Shown: in pieces, positions 44,062-52,841 of the stretch
Numbering within the stretch: position 1 is the stretch's first letter
Layout of the letters: every line of letters begins with the position of its first letter
NCBI GenBank assembly: GCA_019118345.1
Contig: DWZD01000053.1
Location: forward strand, 167,534-231,533
Source: Candidatus Desulfovibrio intestinavium
GTDB lineage: Bacteria; Desulfobacterota; Desulfovibrionia; Desulfovibrionales; Desulfovibrionaceae
Length of the DNA stretch: 64,000 nt
Direction of reading: 5' to 3'
Notes under the pieces: model-generated
The model's input: only the letters and a program-made list of their open reading frames with translations
Told to the model about the DNA's origin: nothing
The model's database searches: none
Made by a program: the position numbers and the translations under genes

Positions 44062-44154
44062 GCTTCCCTCCGGCAGTGCGAACTGCGTCAGGTTCACAGG
44101 GTCTGGGACATGCCCACTCTCAGCCGCGTCATCTGCCGTGCGCGGCTCCCCTAG
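44062..44154 (-). promoter_or_regulatory. TPP riboswitch
   Basis: The minus strand shows the THI box in order: a P1 5' arm GGGGAGCC, GCGGCTGAGAGTGGG, AGACCCTGTGAACCTGACGC, and the 3' arm GCCGGAGGGAAGC. CTGAGA and ACCTGA are the conserved TPP-contacting core sequences. It controls thiC. Confidence 0.95.
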
Positions 44155-44212
44155 CTTGATTCGTTTATTTCTAGCGGAAAGATGGGCCGCTGTAAAGGCC
44201 TTTCTTGCCGGC

Positions 44213-44241
44213 TTGTCATCCGGCACGCGATGGGCTAGGCA
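44213..44241 (+). promoter_or_regulatory. Sigma-70-type promoter for ktrB
   Basis: TTGTCA (44213-44218) and TAGGCA (44236-44241) are 17 bp apart, only 6 bp before the annotated ATG. The mRNA would start at or just after the ATG, so translation may begin at a later start or from a leaderless transcript. Confidence 0.45.
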
Positions 44242-44247
44242 TGTGCC

Positions 44248-45612
44248 ATGCGACGCCGTCTCCTCTCCCCCGTCACCTGGCCGGTCATATCCTTTCTGGC
44301 GGCCATACTGCTGGGCACGCTGGGGCTGGCCCTGCCCTTCAGCCATGCCGATGGCGCCCGCCTTGCCGTCATCGACGCCCTTTTCGTGGCGACCTCAGCG
44401 GTCTGCGTGACCGGCCTGAGCACGGTGGACGTGAGCGCCGTCCTGTCCCCTGTCGGGCAGGGCATCCTGCTGCTGCTCATTCAGGTGGGAGGGCTTGGCG
44501 TCATGACCTATACGAGCCTTGCCTTCCTGCTCTGGCGGCGGCAGGTGCCCTTCACCAGCCGCGAGGCCGTGAGTCAGGCCCTGTTGGGCGGTTCCTTTGA
44601 TCTGAAAGCCTTTCTGCGGCAGGTGGCAGGCATTGTCCTCGGCGTGGAGCTGCTGGCCGCTCTGGCGCTCCATCTGCGCGATCCCGCCTTCTTCACGCCG
44701 TTCCGGGCCTTCTTTCATGCGGCTTCGGCCTTCTGCAACGCGGGCTTTGCCCTCAAGACCGACAACCTCATGGCCTACAAGGACGATGTGCCGGTCAACG
44801 TCATCATCTGCTTGTGCGTCATTCTGGGCGGTCTCGGCTTCGGCGTGCTGCGCGAACTGCTGGGTCTGCTGACCCGGGGCCGTCTGGGCGCGCCGGTCAC
44901 CCGGCTCTCGCGTTTCAGCCGCCTTGTGCTGCGCACCACCCTCTTTCTTCTCGTCACAGGCTGCCTGCTCATCTATGTCACCGAATGGCGACGGCCCGGC
45001 AACGAACATCTGCTGGGCGACGGCTTCAGCCTGCTGCTGACCGCCTTCTTTCATTCGGTTTCCGCGCGCACGGCGGGCTTCAACACCGTGGACATGGCCC
45101 ATCTGAGCCTTGCCAGCCTGCTGGTGCTCATGCTTCTCATGTTCATCGGCGGCGGCCCCGGATCCTGCGCCGGGGGCATCAAACTGGGAACCTTTCGCGT
45201 GCTGGTGGGCTATTTTCTGGCCCAGTTCCGGGGCAACGACCAGATTGTGCTGGGCGGTCGCGGCGTGCCGCACGAAAACGTCAAGCAGGCGCTGACCCTG
45301 TTCTTTCTTTACTGCCTGACCATCGTGGGATCGCTCTTTTTGCTGACCATCACCGAGACCGGCATCCTGCACCGCAGCGACGCGGGCAGCGATCTGCCCT
45401 TTGTCCACCTGCTTTTTGAAGTGGTGTCCGCGCTGGGCACCGTGGGCCTGAGCGTCAACGTCACCCCGCAGCTGACCGTGGAAGGCAAGCTCATCATCAT
45501 TTTCAACATGTTCGCCGGACGAGTCGGCCTGCTCAGCCTGCTGCTGGCCGTTCGCAGCCTGCGCCAGCGCACGAGCTACGCCTTTGCCGAGACGCAGGTG
45601 CCCATCGGCTAG
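44248..45612 (+). CDS. ktrB: Potassium uptake membrane subunit KtrB (TrkH family)
   Basis: The protein has 454 residues. Four pore-loop repeats carry the selectivity-filter Gly: TSAVCVTGLSTVD, ASAFCNAGFALK, VSARTAGFNTVD and VSALGTVGLSVN. The length matches KtrB/TrkH-type sodium-dependent potassium channels. The promoter at 44213-44241 lies very near the annotated ATG, so the real start may be slightly downstream, although no better ATG is obvious. ktrA follows after 86 bp. It moves K+ across the inner membrane under KtrA control. Confidence 0.92.
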   Translation: MRRRLLSPVTWPVISFLAAILLGTLGLALPFSHADGARLAVIDALFVATSAVCVTGLSTVDVSAVLSPVGQGILLLLIQVGGLGVMTYTSLAFLLWRRQVPFTSREAVSQALLGGSFDLKAFLRQVAGIVLGVELLAALALHLRDPAFFTPFRAFFHAASAFCNAGFALKTDNLMAYKDDVPVNVIICLCVILGGLGFGVLRELLGLLTRGRLGAPVTRLSRFSRLVLRTTLFLLVTGCLLIYVTEWRRPGNEHLLGDGFSLLLTAFFHSVSARTAGFNTVDMAHLSLASLLVLMLLMFIGGGPGSCAGGIKLGTFRVLVGYFLAQFRGNDQIVLGGRGVPHENVKQALTLFFLYCLTIVGSLFLLTITETGILHRSDAGSDLPFVHLLFEVVSALGTVGLSVNVTPQLTVEGKLIIIFNMFAGRVGLLSLLLAVRSLRQRTSYAFAETQVPIG

Positions 45613-45698
45613 CGGACATTTTTTCACCGGAGCGGACAGGCGCGAAGCCGTCCTGCCGCGCTCCGCGCAACAGACATGACACGAACGACGAGGACGAC

Positions 45699-46361
45699 AT
45701 GGTTGCCAGAAAGTCGCTGGAAATCGGCATTATCGGTCTGGGGAAATTCGGCCTGCGCATGGCCAAAACCCTTGTGGAACTGGGCCATACGGTGGTGGGC
45801 ATCGATTTGTCGGAAGTCCGGGTGCAGCTGGCCGAGGAACACCTTGAGGCCGTCTACAAGGCCGACGCCACCAATCTGAGCGTCCTGCGTTCATTGCATG
45901 TGCAGGATCTGGACTGGGTGGTCATCAGCGTGGGGGCCGGCGTGGAACAGTCCCTGAGCATCACCCTCAATGTGCAGGAGCTGAACGGGCCGCGCATCTG
46001 GGTCAAGGCTTCCAACGAGGAACACCGCAAGATTCTGGAACGCCTGCATGTGGATCGGGCCATCGTGCCGGAAATGGAAGCCGCGGTCATGGCGGCCCAT
46101 CAGCTCACCCATCCGGGCATGCTGGATCTCATCCCCAAATACGGCGGCATTGCCATTCAGGAACTGGAAGTGGACAACTGGGACGGCAAGACGCTGGTGG
46201 AACTCAACCTCATGCAGGAACATGCGGTCATGGTGCTGGGCATCCGGCCCGTGGGCAAGGATGCCTTCATCTTCGTGCCGCCTGCCCGCACCACCCTGCA
46301 TCGGGGCGACAGGCTGGTCATTGCCGGGCGTTCGGCCAGCATGGGCAAGATCCACCCCTGA
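45699..46361 (+). CDS. ktrA: Potassium uptake regulatory subunit KtrA (TrkA family)
   Basis: The 220-residue cytoplasmic RCK protein has a Rossmann NAD/ATP site IGLGKFGLRMAKTLVELGHTVVGIDL at residues of about 8-33 (RCK_N) and a C-terminal RCK_C domain from about 135 (LVELNLMQEHAVMVLGIRP). The ATG follows GAGGACGAC. It forms octameric rings that gate KtrB in response to nucleotides. Confidence 0.92.
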   Translation: MVARKSLEIGIIGLGKFGLRMAKTLVELGHTVVGIDLSEVRVQLAEEHLEAVYKADATNLSVLRSLHVQDLDWVVISVGAGVEQSLSITLNVQELNGPRIWVKASNEEHRKILERLHVDRAIVPEMEAAVMAAHQLTHPGMLDLIPKYGGIAIQELEVDNWDGKTLVELNLMQEHAVMVLGIRPVGKDAFIFVPPARTTLHRGDRLVIAGRSASMGKIHP

Positions 46362-46423
46362 GGGGGCGCCCGGAAAAAACGGAACAGGAGGTCGGGAGAC
46401 CGATCACGGACGCGGCACAAGGC

Positions 46424-47344
46424 TCATCGACCGGCCGACGGCCGCGCCCACCAGGGGAGCGCCCGCCAGAAGTCATGCAGACGGCGTTCGCGCAACGGCC
46501 AGTCCGCCGCGTAACGGGCCAGCTCCTGCCGAAAGGCGGGGGAATGGTTCATCTGCCGGATGTGGCAAAGCTCATGCAGGCAGAGGAAAATGGCGTCCTC
46601 TTCCGGCAGCAGGATGGCCCGCCAGTTGAGGCTGATGCGCCCCGCCCCCTCCCTGTCCCGGGTGCAGCTGCCCCAGCGCGAGCGCTGATCCCGCACGCCC
46701 ACACGGCTGACGGCAACACCGCAGCGCTGCGCCTGTTGCCGCACCAGCTCTGGCAGGCGTCCTTCCGCCTGGCGGCGGCACCAGAGGCGGAGCGCCGTGG
46801 CGGCCAGATCCGTTTCCGTATCGCCATAGAGGGTCAGGGCATCCCCGCTTTCCAGCAGCAGCAGCCGCCGGGCCTTGTCCTCTACGCGTATCGGCGGCTG
46901 CGCACCGCACGCGACCGCCGCGCACCCCCGCTGCCAGTCCCCGCCGTGACGCACACGGCATTCGCGCCCGAGGACGGGCAGGGAAAGCCGCTCGGGCAGC
47001 ACCCGCGAAGCCGCACTTGCCTCACGCCGCGCGCAATATGCCCGCCAGGCCCTTTCCAGCCCGGGCAGCAGGCTCGCCAGCCGTGTCGTCTGCCCGCTCA
47101 AGGCCAGCCCCGCCGGCGCGCCGAGGCACAGCTCCCCTTCCTCACTCAGCCGCAGGACAAAGCGGCGCGCCCGCGCTGAGCGCCGCACGCCGGCGCGCAG
47201 CACCGTGCCGTCAGCAAGGGAAAAAACCACCACTTCCGCCGCTATGCCGCCAGAACGGCAGGTCTCCCGTTCCAGACGGACAGGACACGGAGCGCCGGAA
47301 GGGACATTTTTCCCTTTCAAGGGCAGCAGCATGACGGGCAACAT
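46424..47344 (-). CDS. YgjP-like M48-type metallopeptidase (DUF45)
   Basis: The protein has about 306 residues if the ATG at 47344 is used; a GTG at 47410 in the same frame has no ribosome site and would overlap the sigma-54 promoter at 47404. The C-terminal part has the YgjP/WLM pattern: RWGSCTRDREGAGRISLNWR, then a zinc site CLHELCHIRQMNHSPAF (HELCH plus a downstream acidic residue). The N-terminal half is poorly conserved. It is a predicted cytoplasmic zinc peptidase of unknown target. It is convergent with ktrA. Confidence 0.8.
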   Translation of the reverse strand: MLPVMLLPLKGKNVPSGAPCPVRLERETCRSGGIAAEVVVFSLADGTVLRAGVRRSARARRFVLRLSEEGELCLGAPAGLALSGQTTRLASLLPGLERAWRAYCARREASAASRVLPERLSLPVLGRECRVRHGGDWQRGCAAVACGAQPPIRVEDKARRLLLLESGDALTLYGDTETDLAATALRLWCRRQAEGRLPELVRQQAQRCGVAVSRVGVRDQRSRWGSCTRDREGAGRISLNWRAILLPEEDAIFLCLHELCHIRQMNHSPAFRQELARYAADWPLRERRLHDFWRALPWWARPSAGR

Positions 47345-47403
47345 GCGCTCATGCTGCCAGAGCCGGTTGCGGCTGTAAAGCGGGAGAACGGGTCGCCTTC
47401 TGG

Positions 47404-47420
47404 TTGGCACTCATCTTGCA
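47404..47420 (+). promoter_or_regulatory. Sigma-54 (-24/-12) promoter for the 47471 gene
   Basis: TTGGCACTCATCTTGCA matches TGGCAC-N5-TTGCA exactly. The start would be near 47431, 40 nt before the ATG. No activator gene is adjacent. Confidence 0.85.
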
Positions 47421-47470
47421 ACTAATCAACGCAAACAACGGGACGAGGAAAAATATTCCCAGGAGCAGTT

Positions 47471-48055
47471 ATGGCTATCACCGCATTGCAGCAGAACGAG
47501 ATGTTTTCTCTTGTCAACATCGCCTCTCCCAACAGTCTGGTGACCAATTACGGCAAGGGAAGCGCTGTGGAGACAGGTTCTTCCGGCGACAGCATTTCCA
47601 TTTCCGATCAGGCACGTCAGCTCTTTGCCCAGTCCTATGGACAATATAACGGCTTGACCGCATCATCCGTGACGTCCGATGCCGAAGAGGGGCTGCTGCA
47701 GAGCGTGGCCCAGAGCTACACGCTGAAGAGCGGCACGGAACAGATGGCCGATGCCGGAACCCCGTCCGCGGACGTTCAGCCTGCCGTTGCGCAGCCTCAA
47801 GAGGCCGTAGCCCCCGCTTCCGAGAACGCGGATAGCGCCGGTGCGCAGGGCGGCGGTCAGGGCGGCGGCGGTCAGAGCGGCGAAAACGACGATGACGACA
47901 GTGATGACGAAAGCATCCGTCAGCAAATTTCTTCCCTGCGTGCCCGCGTCAGCATGCTAAGTTCGGCTATTTCCGGCGGCGATTCGGCGGCATATAGCCA
48001 GCTGGCCGCTCTGGAGTCGGAAATTTCCGCTCTGACGGCCAGCCTGAGCGCGTAA
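47471..48055 (+). CDS. Small acidic disordered protein, sigma-54 dependent, function unknown
   Basis: The protein has 194 residues. The N terminus (MAITALQQNEMFSLVNIA) has no signal peptide. A DSISISDQARQLFAQSYGQ stretch at about 39-57 recalls flagellar small proteins such as FlxA- or FlgM-like ones. Residues of about 90-150 are low complexity (Ala/Pro/Gln, GGGQGGGGQSG, then NDDDDSDDES). The last 45 residues form a coiled-coil-like segment (RQQISSLRARVSML). The ATG follows CCAGGAGC. The sigma-54 promoter and terminator make it a single regulated unit. A flagellar or surface link is inference only. Confidence 0.7.
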   Translation: MAITALQQNEMFSLVNIASPNSLVTNYGKGSAVETGSSGDSISISDQARQLFAQSYGQYNGLTASSVTSDAEEGLLQSVAQSYTLKSGTEQMADAGTPSADVQPAVAQPQEAVAPASENADSAGAQGGGQGGGGQSGENDDDDSDDESIRQQISSLRARVSMLSSAISGGDSAAYSQLAALESEISALTASLSA

Positions 48056-48094
48056 CTCCCTCCCCTTTCTACCGTTCAGGCCGACGACGCATGA

Positions 48095-48131
48095 AGCGGA
48101 AGAGCGTTCTGCCTCGCTCTTCCGCTTTCTT
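48095..48131 (+). terminator. Intrinsic terminator after the 47471 gene
   Basis: A 12-bp perfect stem, AGCGGAAGAGCG (48095-48106) with CGCTCTTCCGCT (48115-48126), is followed by TTCTT. It could also serve the convergent rluC-like gene. Confidence 0.8.
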
Positions 48132-48200
48132 GCATGCAACAAACAGGTGTTGCGTGCCGCGCGGCACCGACGAGCGGCGCATGCCCGGCCCGTCAGCCCG

Positions 48201-49169
48201 TCAGGTGGACAGGGGCATATCCGGCGCGGCAGGCAGGGAACGCACGGCAAAGGGCTTTTCCCACTCCGGCAGGCAGGCAAAGATTTCCCCGTCGGGCAGG
48301 ATGACCCGCAGGGCGTGCAACATGAGATGCGGGGCCGCGTCCGGCGTGCCATATTTGATGTCACCCAGCACCGCATGGCCCACATGGGCCAGCTGGGCAC
48401 GGATCTGATGCGTGCGCCCGGTGTGCAGGCGCAGCAGCAGCAGGCTCCGCTCCGCGCCGCGCTCCAGCGGCACCGCAGTCAGGACAGCCTCCCGCCCGTC
48501 GCCGGGTTGATCGCTCACCCGCACCCGTTCAAAACCGTCGCGTCCTTCCTTGCGCAGCCAGTGCGTCAGGCGGCGGGCCTCGGCAAAGGGCCAGCTGCCC
48601 CGCACCCAGGCCAGGTACTCCTTGCACAGCTCATGCTGCCGCAAGGCCGTCGTCATGGCGCTGAGCGCGGCAAAGCTGCCTGCCACCAGCAGGACGCCGG
48701 ACGTGTCCTTGTCCAGACGATGGATGGGCGTGGGAATGTAGGGTTGTCCGGCATAGCGGGCCGCCAGACGTCCGGCAAGACTGTCCTCATGACCGGTACC
48801 CGGCTGGGTCGGCAGACCGGAGGGCTTGTTGAACGCCCAGATGTCGCCGCTCCTGCCCACCAGCGGCGGCAACGGCACATCCTGCGCCGCCGGCGCCTCC
48901 TCAGCCCGCTTGCGCTCGGCCATATTGCGGGCAAAGGGAGGCAGGCGAATCTGATCCCCCACGGCCACCACGGTAAAGGGCTTGGCCCGTCCGCCGTTCA
49001 AACGCACCTGCCCGGTGCGTATCCAGCGATGCAGCAGACTCTGCGGCAGGCCCAGACGGCGCTGCAGCAGCTGCAGCAGCTTCTGGCCGCTCTCCACGGC
49101 CTGAACGGGAAAGGCATTGTCAGGTTCTCCCGCCGCGGCTGACGGCGGAATGGTAGCGTCATCGGACAT
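48201..49169 (-). CDS. RluA/RluC-family pseudouridine synthase
   Basis: The 322-residue protein has an S4 RNA-binding domain at residues of about 25-85 (LLQLLQRRLGLPQSLLHRWIRTGQVRLNG) and a catalytic domain with HRLDKDTSG near 140 (Asp nucleophile), YLAWV and LHTGRTHQIRAQLAHVGH. This fits RluC/RluD-type enzymes that modify 23S rRNA; which uridines cannot be told. The ATG is the first of the frame. Confidence 0.9.
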   Translation of the reverse strand: MSDDATIPPSAAAGEPDNAFPVQAVESGQKLLQLLQRRLGLPQSLLHRWIRTGQVRLNGGRAKPFTVVAVGDQIRLPPFARNMAERKRAEEAPAAQDVPLPPLVGRSGDIWAFNKPSGLPTQPGTGHEDSLAGRLAARYAGQPYIPTPIHRLDKDTSGVLLVAGSFAALSAMTTALRQHELCKEYLAWVRGSWPFAEARRLTHWLRKEGRDGFERVRVSDQPGDGREAVLTAVPLERGAERSLLLLRLHTGRTHQIRAQLAHVGHAVLGDIKYGTPDAAPHLMLHALRVILPDGEIFACLPEWEKPFAVRSLPAAPDMPLST

Positions 49170-49363
49170 GGGCGCGGCAACCTCGCGTGCCGTGGTGAAA
49201 AAGGACGACGGCCTTCCGGCCCGTCGCGGAACTGCATTTCAACATAGCGGCAGCTGCCCGCGAGGTCAATGCGCCGCACAACAAAGGCCGCCCCCTTGCC
49301 GTGGCGCGCGACGCGGGGGAGGAACTTCCGCCCTCCCCGGCGTTGCGGCCAGCAGCGGCAGGG

Positions 49364-50572
49364 CTACAGCCCACTGAAGCCCCAGAGACTGCGGGTACGG
49401 ATTTCGCAGGCCAGCTGCCCGCCGGGAGGAATGGCCCGGGCGAGGGATGCGCCATCCGTCAGGGCAATGCGCACGGCCACGAGCGAGACAGGGCTTTGGA
49501 TATCCGGGCCGCTTCCGGCGGGCAGGGTCATGTTTTGCGGCGGCAGCACCTCTTCCACCCTGCCCGTCCAGACGGTTCCGGCGGGAACCGTGGAGGGAGC
49601 GACCGCCGAGGGGCCTTGCAGCGGGATGATGCGGGCTTCCTGCCCTGCGGCGATGCCTTCGGCATTTTCGGCGAGATAGTAGGCCATGACCCACCAGGCG
49701 TCCGTCTCATCGGGCGCGATGAGCAGGACAGGGCTGCCGGGCTGTGCGGTCTGTCCCGCGGCAAGCAGCACGCGAGCCACGGTGCCGCTGACCGGCGCGT
49801 ACAGATTGGCGTCCGGCGGCGGCAGGGGGTTTGCCTGCCGGGGACGCGCCTGCGTCTGGCCCTGTCGTGCGCGGGCCTGCTGCACTTCATTGCGGATCTG
49901 CTGCAGTTCCTGATCAAGGGCGGCTCGCGAACGGCTGGCCTTTTCGTAATTGTCGCGGGCCTGTTCCATGCGGGTGCGGGCGGCGGCTTCGGCCTGTCTG
50001 GCCTTTTCCCAGGCGGCCTTGCCCTGCTGGGGCTGGATGCCGCGCAAAACCAGTTGGGCCTGCACATGCTCGGTGACGCTGCGGTCGCGCAATTGCAGGC
50101 TCACGGCTTCCTCGTTGCGGGCCGTGGCAAGGCGGGTCACCATATCCAGCTCGGCGGCCTGCGCCTCTGCCAGGCGCTGGGCGGCCTCTTCCATACCCGG
50201 CGCGAGACCGGCCATTTCCCGCTCGGCGCGGGCAAGCTGGCGGGCGTAGGCGCTCACGTCCAGCCGAGCCACAACCTGACTGGCATCCACATGCATGCCC
50301 TGCTGCGGCATGACCTGCTGCACGGGCGCGCTGAATTCCGAGCTGACCGGCACCAACCGGGCATCCAGCACGGCCCAGCGGCTTTCCCGGCCGCCGCTGG
50401 ACAGCCACCAGAGCGCCAGCACCAGCACAAGGGCGAGCAGCACCACGCCCAGCGGCAGCCAGCGCAACCATTTTTTGTAACGTGCCAGGCCGTCCCTGCC
50501 GCTCAGACCGGAGCGCGGCGGCTCCTTGGGGGCTTCGCCCGACGGCATTTCAAGATACATGGGTTCTGACAT
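49364..50572 (-). CDS. HlyD-family membrane fusion protein (orphan)
   Basis: The 402-residue protein has one membrane helix near residues 35-57 (WLPLGVVLLALVLVLALWWL), a long periplasmic hairpin of coiled-coil helices (about 100-240) and a barrel-sandwich domain split around it (SAPVQQVMPQQGMHVDASQVV and LYAPVSGTVARVLLAAGQTA). The ATG at 50572 has GGGAGG upstream. No inner-membrane pump or TolC gene lies beside it, so its partner must be elsewhere. It is divergent from a lipoprotein gene. Confidence 0.85.
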   Translation of the reverse strand: MSEPMYLEMPSGEAPKEPPRSGLSGRDGLARYKKWLRWLPLGVVLLALVLVLALWWLSSGGRESRWAVLDARLVPVSSEFSAPVQQVMPQQGMHVDASQVVARLDVSAYARQLARAEREMAGLAPGMEEAAQRLAEAQAAELDMVTRLATARNEEAVSLQLRDRSVTEHVQAQLVLRGIQPQQGKAAWEKARQAEAAARTRMEQARDNYEKASRSRAALDQELQQIRNEVQQARARQGQTQARPRQANPLPPPDANLYAPVSGTVARVLLAAGQTAQPGSPVLLIAPDETDAWWVMAYYLAENAEGIAAGQEARIIPLQGPSAVAPSTVPAGTVWTGRVEEVLPPQNMTLPAGSGPDIQSPVSLVAVRIALTDGASLARAIPPGGQLACEIRTRSLWGFSGL

Positions 50573-50738
50573 GCAACCTCCCGTCATCTCTGATGAAACT
50601 TCGCAGAGGCTCGGCGGATTCGCAGAGTGGGGCTTCGCCGTGCCGGCAGGGACACTTTACAACAGGCACAAGGCCGCTTACAAGAAGCCTTCCCGGGCCT
50701 GCCCGGGCAAATTTTTTTGGGGGGAGGGAGTCCACCTG

Positions 50739-51449
50739 ATGTTTTTCCGATCCGCCGCGCTGCTGATCTGCCTGTGCCTGCTGGCCGGCTGCGGCGCCCG
50801 CACGGTTGCCGTCATCGACGACAAGGGCTTTGCGGAAATGAGCCGCCGCATGCCCGAGGAAATGCGTGCCCGCAAGCTGCTCACCAAGGACGGCGACTAT
50901 CTGAGCCGCCTGGACTTCGAGTCCAGACCGTATGGGGACATTCTCTTTGCGACGCTTTCGCCGGACTTTCTCTTTGATGATACGGGCGGGCATGTGTATT
51001 TCGGCGAAACCTTCCGGGCCACGCGCACCCCGACCAGCCGGGTCAGCCTCCGGGAAAACGGCTTTACGCTGCGTCATCCCACGCAGACCGTCACCCTGTC
51101 CATGCTGGGCGTACTGGACTGGGACGACGACGGCACGGACGAATGGCTGGCCGCCTGCCGGGTGGAGCCGCTGCGCGGTTCGCGCGTGCGCACCTATTAC
51201 ATCCTTATCCCGCCGCCGGCCCGTGCGGGCCAGCCGCTCAAGGCCTCGGTGGCCGCTCTGTACGAATGTTACGGACTGGCCTGCACCATGTACGTCAACA
51301 AGGCGCTTGCCCTGCACGGCGAAGGCAACGACCCGGCCACGCCGGCCACGCCGGTGCAGGATTCGGTGCCGGGACTGCAGCAGGTCACGGAACCGCCGAG
51401 CGCCCGCAAGGCGGACGGCGAGGCCGCACTGGAAGAACACAGTCTGTAA
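50739..51449 (+). CDS. Lipoprotein of unknown function
   Basis: The 236-residue protein has a lipobox LLAGC near residue 18 after a short signal sequence (MFFRSAALLICLCLLAGC). The mature part contains PDFLFDDTGGHVYFGE and LDWDDDGTDEWLAACRVEPL, an Asp-rich stretch that could bind calcium. The C-terminal 45 residues are low complexity. The ATG at 50739 follows GGGGAGGGAG. I do not recognise a family. It should be anchored in the outer or inner membrane facing the periplasm. Confidence 0.75.
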   Translation: MFFRSAALLICLCLLAGCGARTVAVIDDKGFAEMSRRMPEEMRARKLLTKDGDYLSRLDFESRPYGDILFATLSPDFLFDDTGGHVYFGETFRATRTPTSRVSLRENGFTLRHPTQTVTLSMLGVLDWDDDGTDEWLAACRVEPLRGSRVRTYYILIPPPARAGQPLKASVAALYECYGLACTMYVNKALALHGEGNDPATPATPVQDSVPGLQQVTEPPSARKADGEAALEEHSL

Positions 51450-51476
51450 GGCGTCTCCCGAAGAAGAGGCGCTGCC

Positions 51477-51519
51477 GGCAAAGAAGGCCTCCTCGCCGCG
51501 CGAGGAGGCCTTCTTTGCC
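51477..51519. terminator. Bidirectional terminator between lipoprotein and terC
   Basis: A 19-bp perfect stem GGCAAAGAAGGCCTCCTCG with its inverse has a 5-nt loop. Both exits carry TTCTTT-like runs. Confidence 0.85.
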
Positions 51520-51541
51520 GCGCATTGCGCGTTGCGACCAC

Positions 51542-51570
51542 GAAAAAAGGGGGCGGAGGAATGCCCCCTT
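51542..51570 (-). terminator. Intrinsic terminator after terC
   Basis: AAGGGGGC (51547-51554) pairs with GCCCCCTT (51563-51570) with an 8-nt loop. On the minus strand a T-run follows. Confidence 0.82.
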
Positions 51571-51653
51571 CCCGCTTGTACGGCAGGGACACCCCCCACC
51601 GAAAAACCGGAACCACCCGAACGGGAAACGGTCGCGGACGCCCGTGCGAACCG

Positions 51654-52670
51654 TCAGACTCCCTTTCGCCGTGCCGCGCCCACAAGGGAGGCAATCACTC
51701 CCACGGCCAGCACCGTCAGCACCACCACCAGCGACACGTGGGGCGACAGTTCAAAACCGATGCCGAGGGCGTGCTTCAGGGCCGAGAGCAGCAGCTTGGC
51801 GGCAATGAAGAACAGGAGGACGACCACGGCCTTTTCCAGATGAATGAGGTAGCGGCCCAGGGATTCCAGCACGAAATACAGGCTCCGCAGGCCGAGAATG
51901 GCGAAAATCATGGCCGAATAGATGATCAGCGGCTCCCGGCTCACGGCAATGACCGCCGGCACCGAGTCAAAGGCGAACATGACGTCGCTGACCTCGATGA
52001 TGACCAGACAGAGGAAGAGCGGCGTGGCCACAAAGGGGGCCTTGCGCCCCAGGCCTTCCACCTTCAGACCAAGGCGGGCGGACTCTTCCGCCGCACGCTT
52101 GCGGGTGAGGAAGAAGTCATGCCCATGCAAGCGGGGCCACACGGGGAAGAAGCGTCGCACGCCCCGGAAGGCGATATGGTTGGAATAATCCGCCAATTCC
52201 TCTTCCTGCTTGCGCTTTCTGAGCATGACAAGGCCCGTATAGCCCACCATGCCCGCAAAGATCAGCTCCACCACCGGCCCGAAGGCCAGCAGACCCGTAC
52301 CGATGGCCACAAACACGGCCCGGAAGACAATGGCCCCCAGCACGCCCCAGTACAGCACCCTGTGGCGGAAGGCCTCGGGGATGGAAAACCAGGAAAAAAT
52401 GGCCATAATCACGAAAAGGTTGTCCACGGACAGCACCTTTTCCAGCACATAGCCGGTGAAAAAGAGGCTGGCCATGTCGCTGCCGTGATGGAAATAGAGA
52501 TAGATGCCGAAGGCAATGGAGACGGCAATCCAGAAAATCGTCCAGAGAGAGGCGCTTTTCAACGTCACATCGGCATCACGTTTGTGCGCGAAGAGATCGA
52601 GAAAGAGCGACAACGCCACGGTCACCGCAAAAATGACGACTGTTTCCGTGGGAAAGCCCAAATGTTCCAT
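51654..52670 (-). CDS. TerC-family membrane protein
   Basis: The 338-residue protein has about nine membrane helices. Conserved acidic motifs are LSVDNLFVIMAIF near residue 75 and SDVMFAFDSVPAV near 210, which mark the metal-related site of TerC/Alx proteins. The ATG at 52670 has AAGGCGGAA upstream; a longer frame to 52808 has no such site. Relatives export manganese or aid tellurite resistance and membrane protein insertion. No yybP-ykoY riboswitch is visible upstream. Confidence 0.88.
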   Translation of the reverse strand: MEHLGFPTETVVIFAVTVALSLFLDLFAHKRDADVTLKSASLWTIFWIAVSIAFGIYLYFHHGSDMASLFFTGYVLEKVLSVDNLFVIMAIFSWFSIPEAFRHRVLYWGVLGAIVFRAVFVAIGTGLLAFGPVVELIFAGMVGYTGLVMLRKRKQEEELADYSNHIAFRGVRRFFPVWPRLHGHDFFLTRKRAAEESARLGLKVEGLGRKAPFVATPLFLCLVIIEVSDVMFAFDSVPAVIAVSREPLIIYSAMIFAILGLRSLYFVLESLGRYLIHLEKAVVVLLFFIAAKLLLSALKHALGIGFELSPHVSLVVVLTVLAVGVIASLVGAARRKGV

Positions 52671-52841
52671 GATGCCAGTTCCGCCTTGTGACTGTTTGCG
52701 ATCCGGGGCGGCGACCGCCGCCGCGCAGGCGCGCCTGTCCTGCCTGCCGGCCAGTATGGCACAGCCGGACGCCGCCCGTGTGAACATCATGTTACGGCAT
52801 GATGACAAATTGTTGCAAAAACGTCTGCCCGCCGTCCGTCC

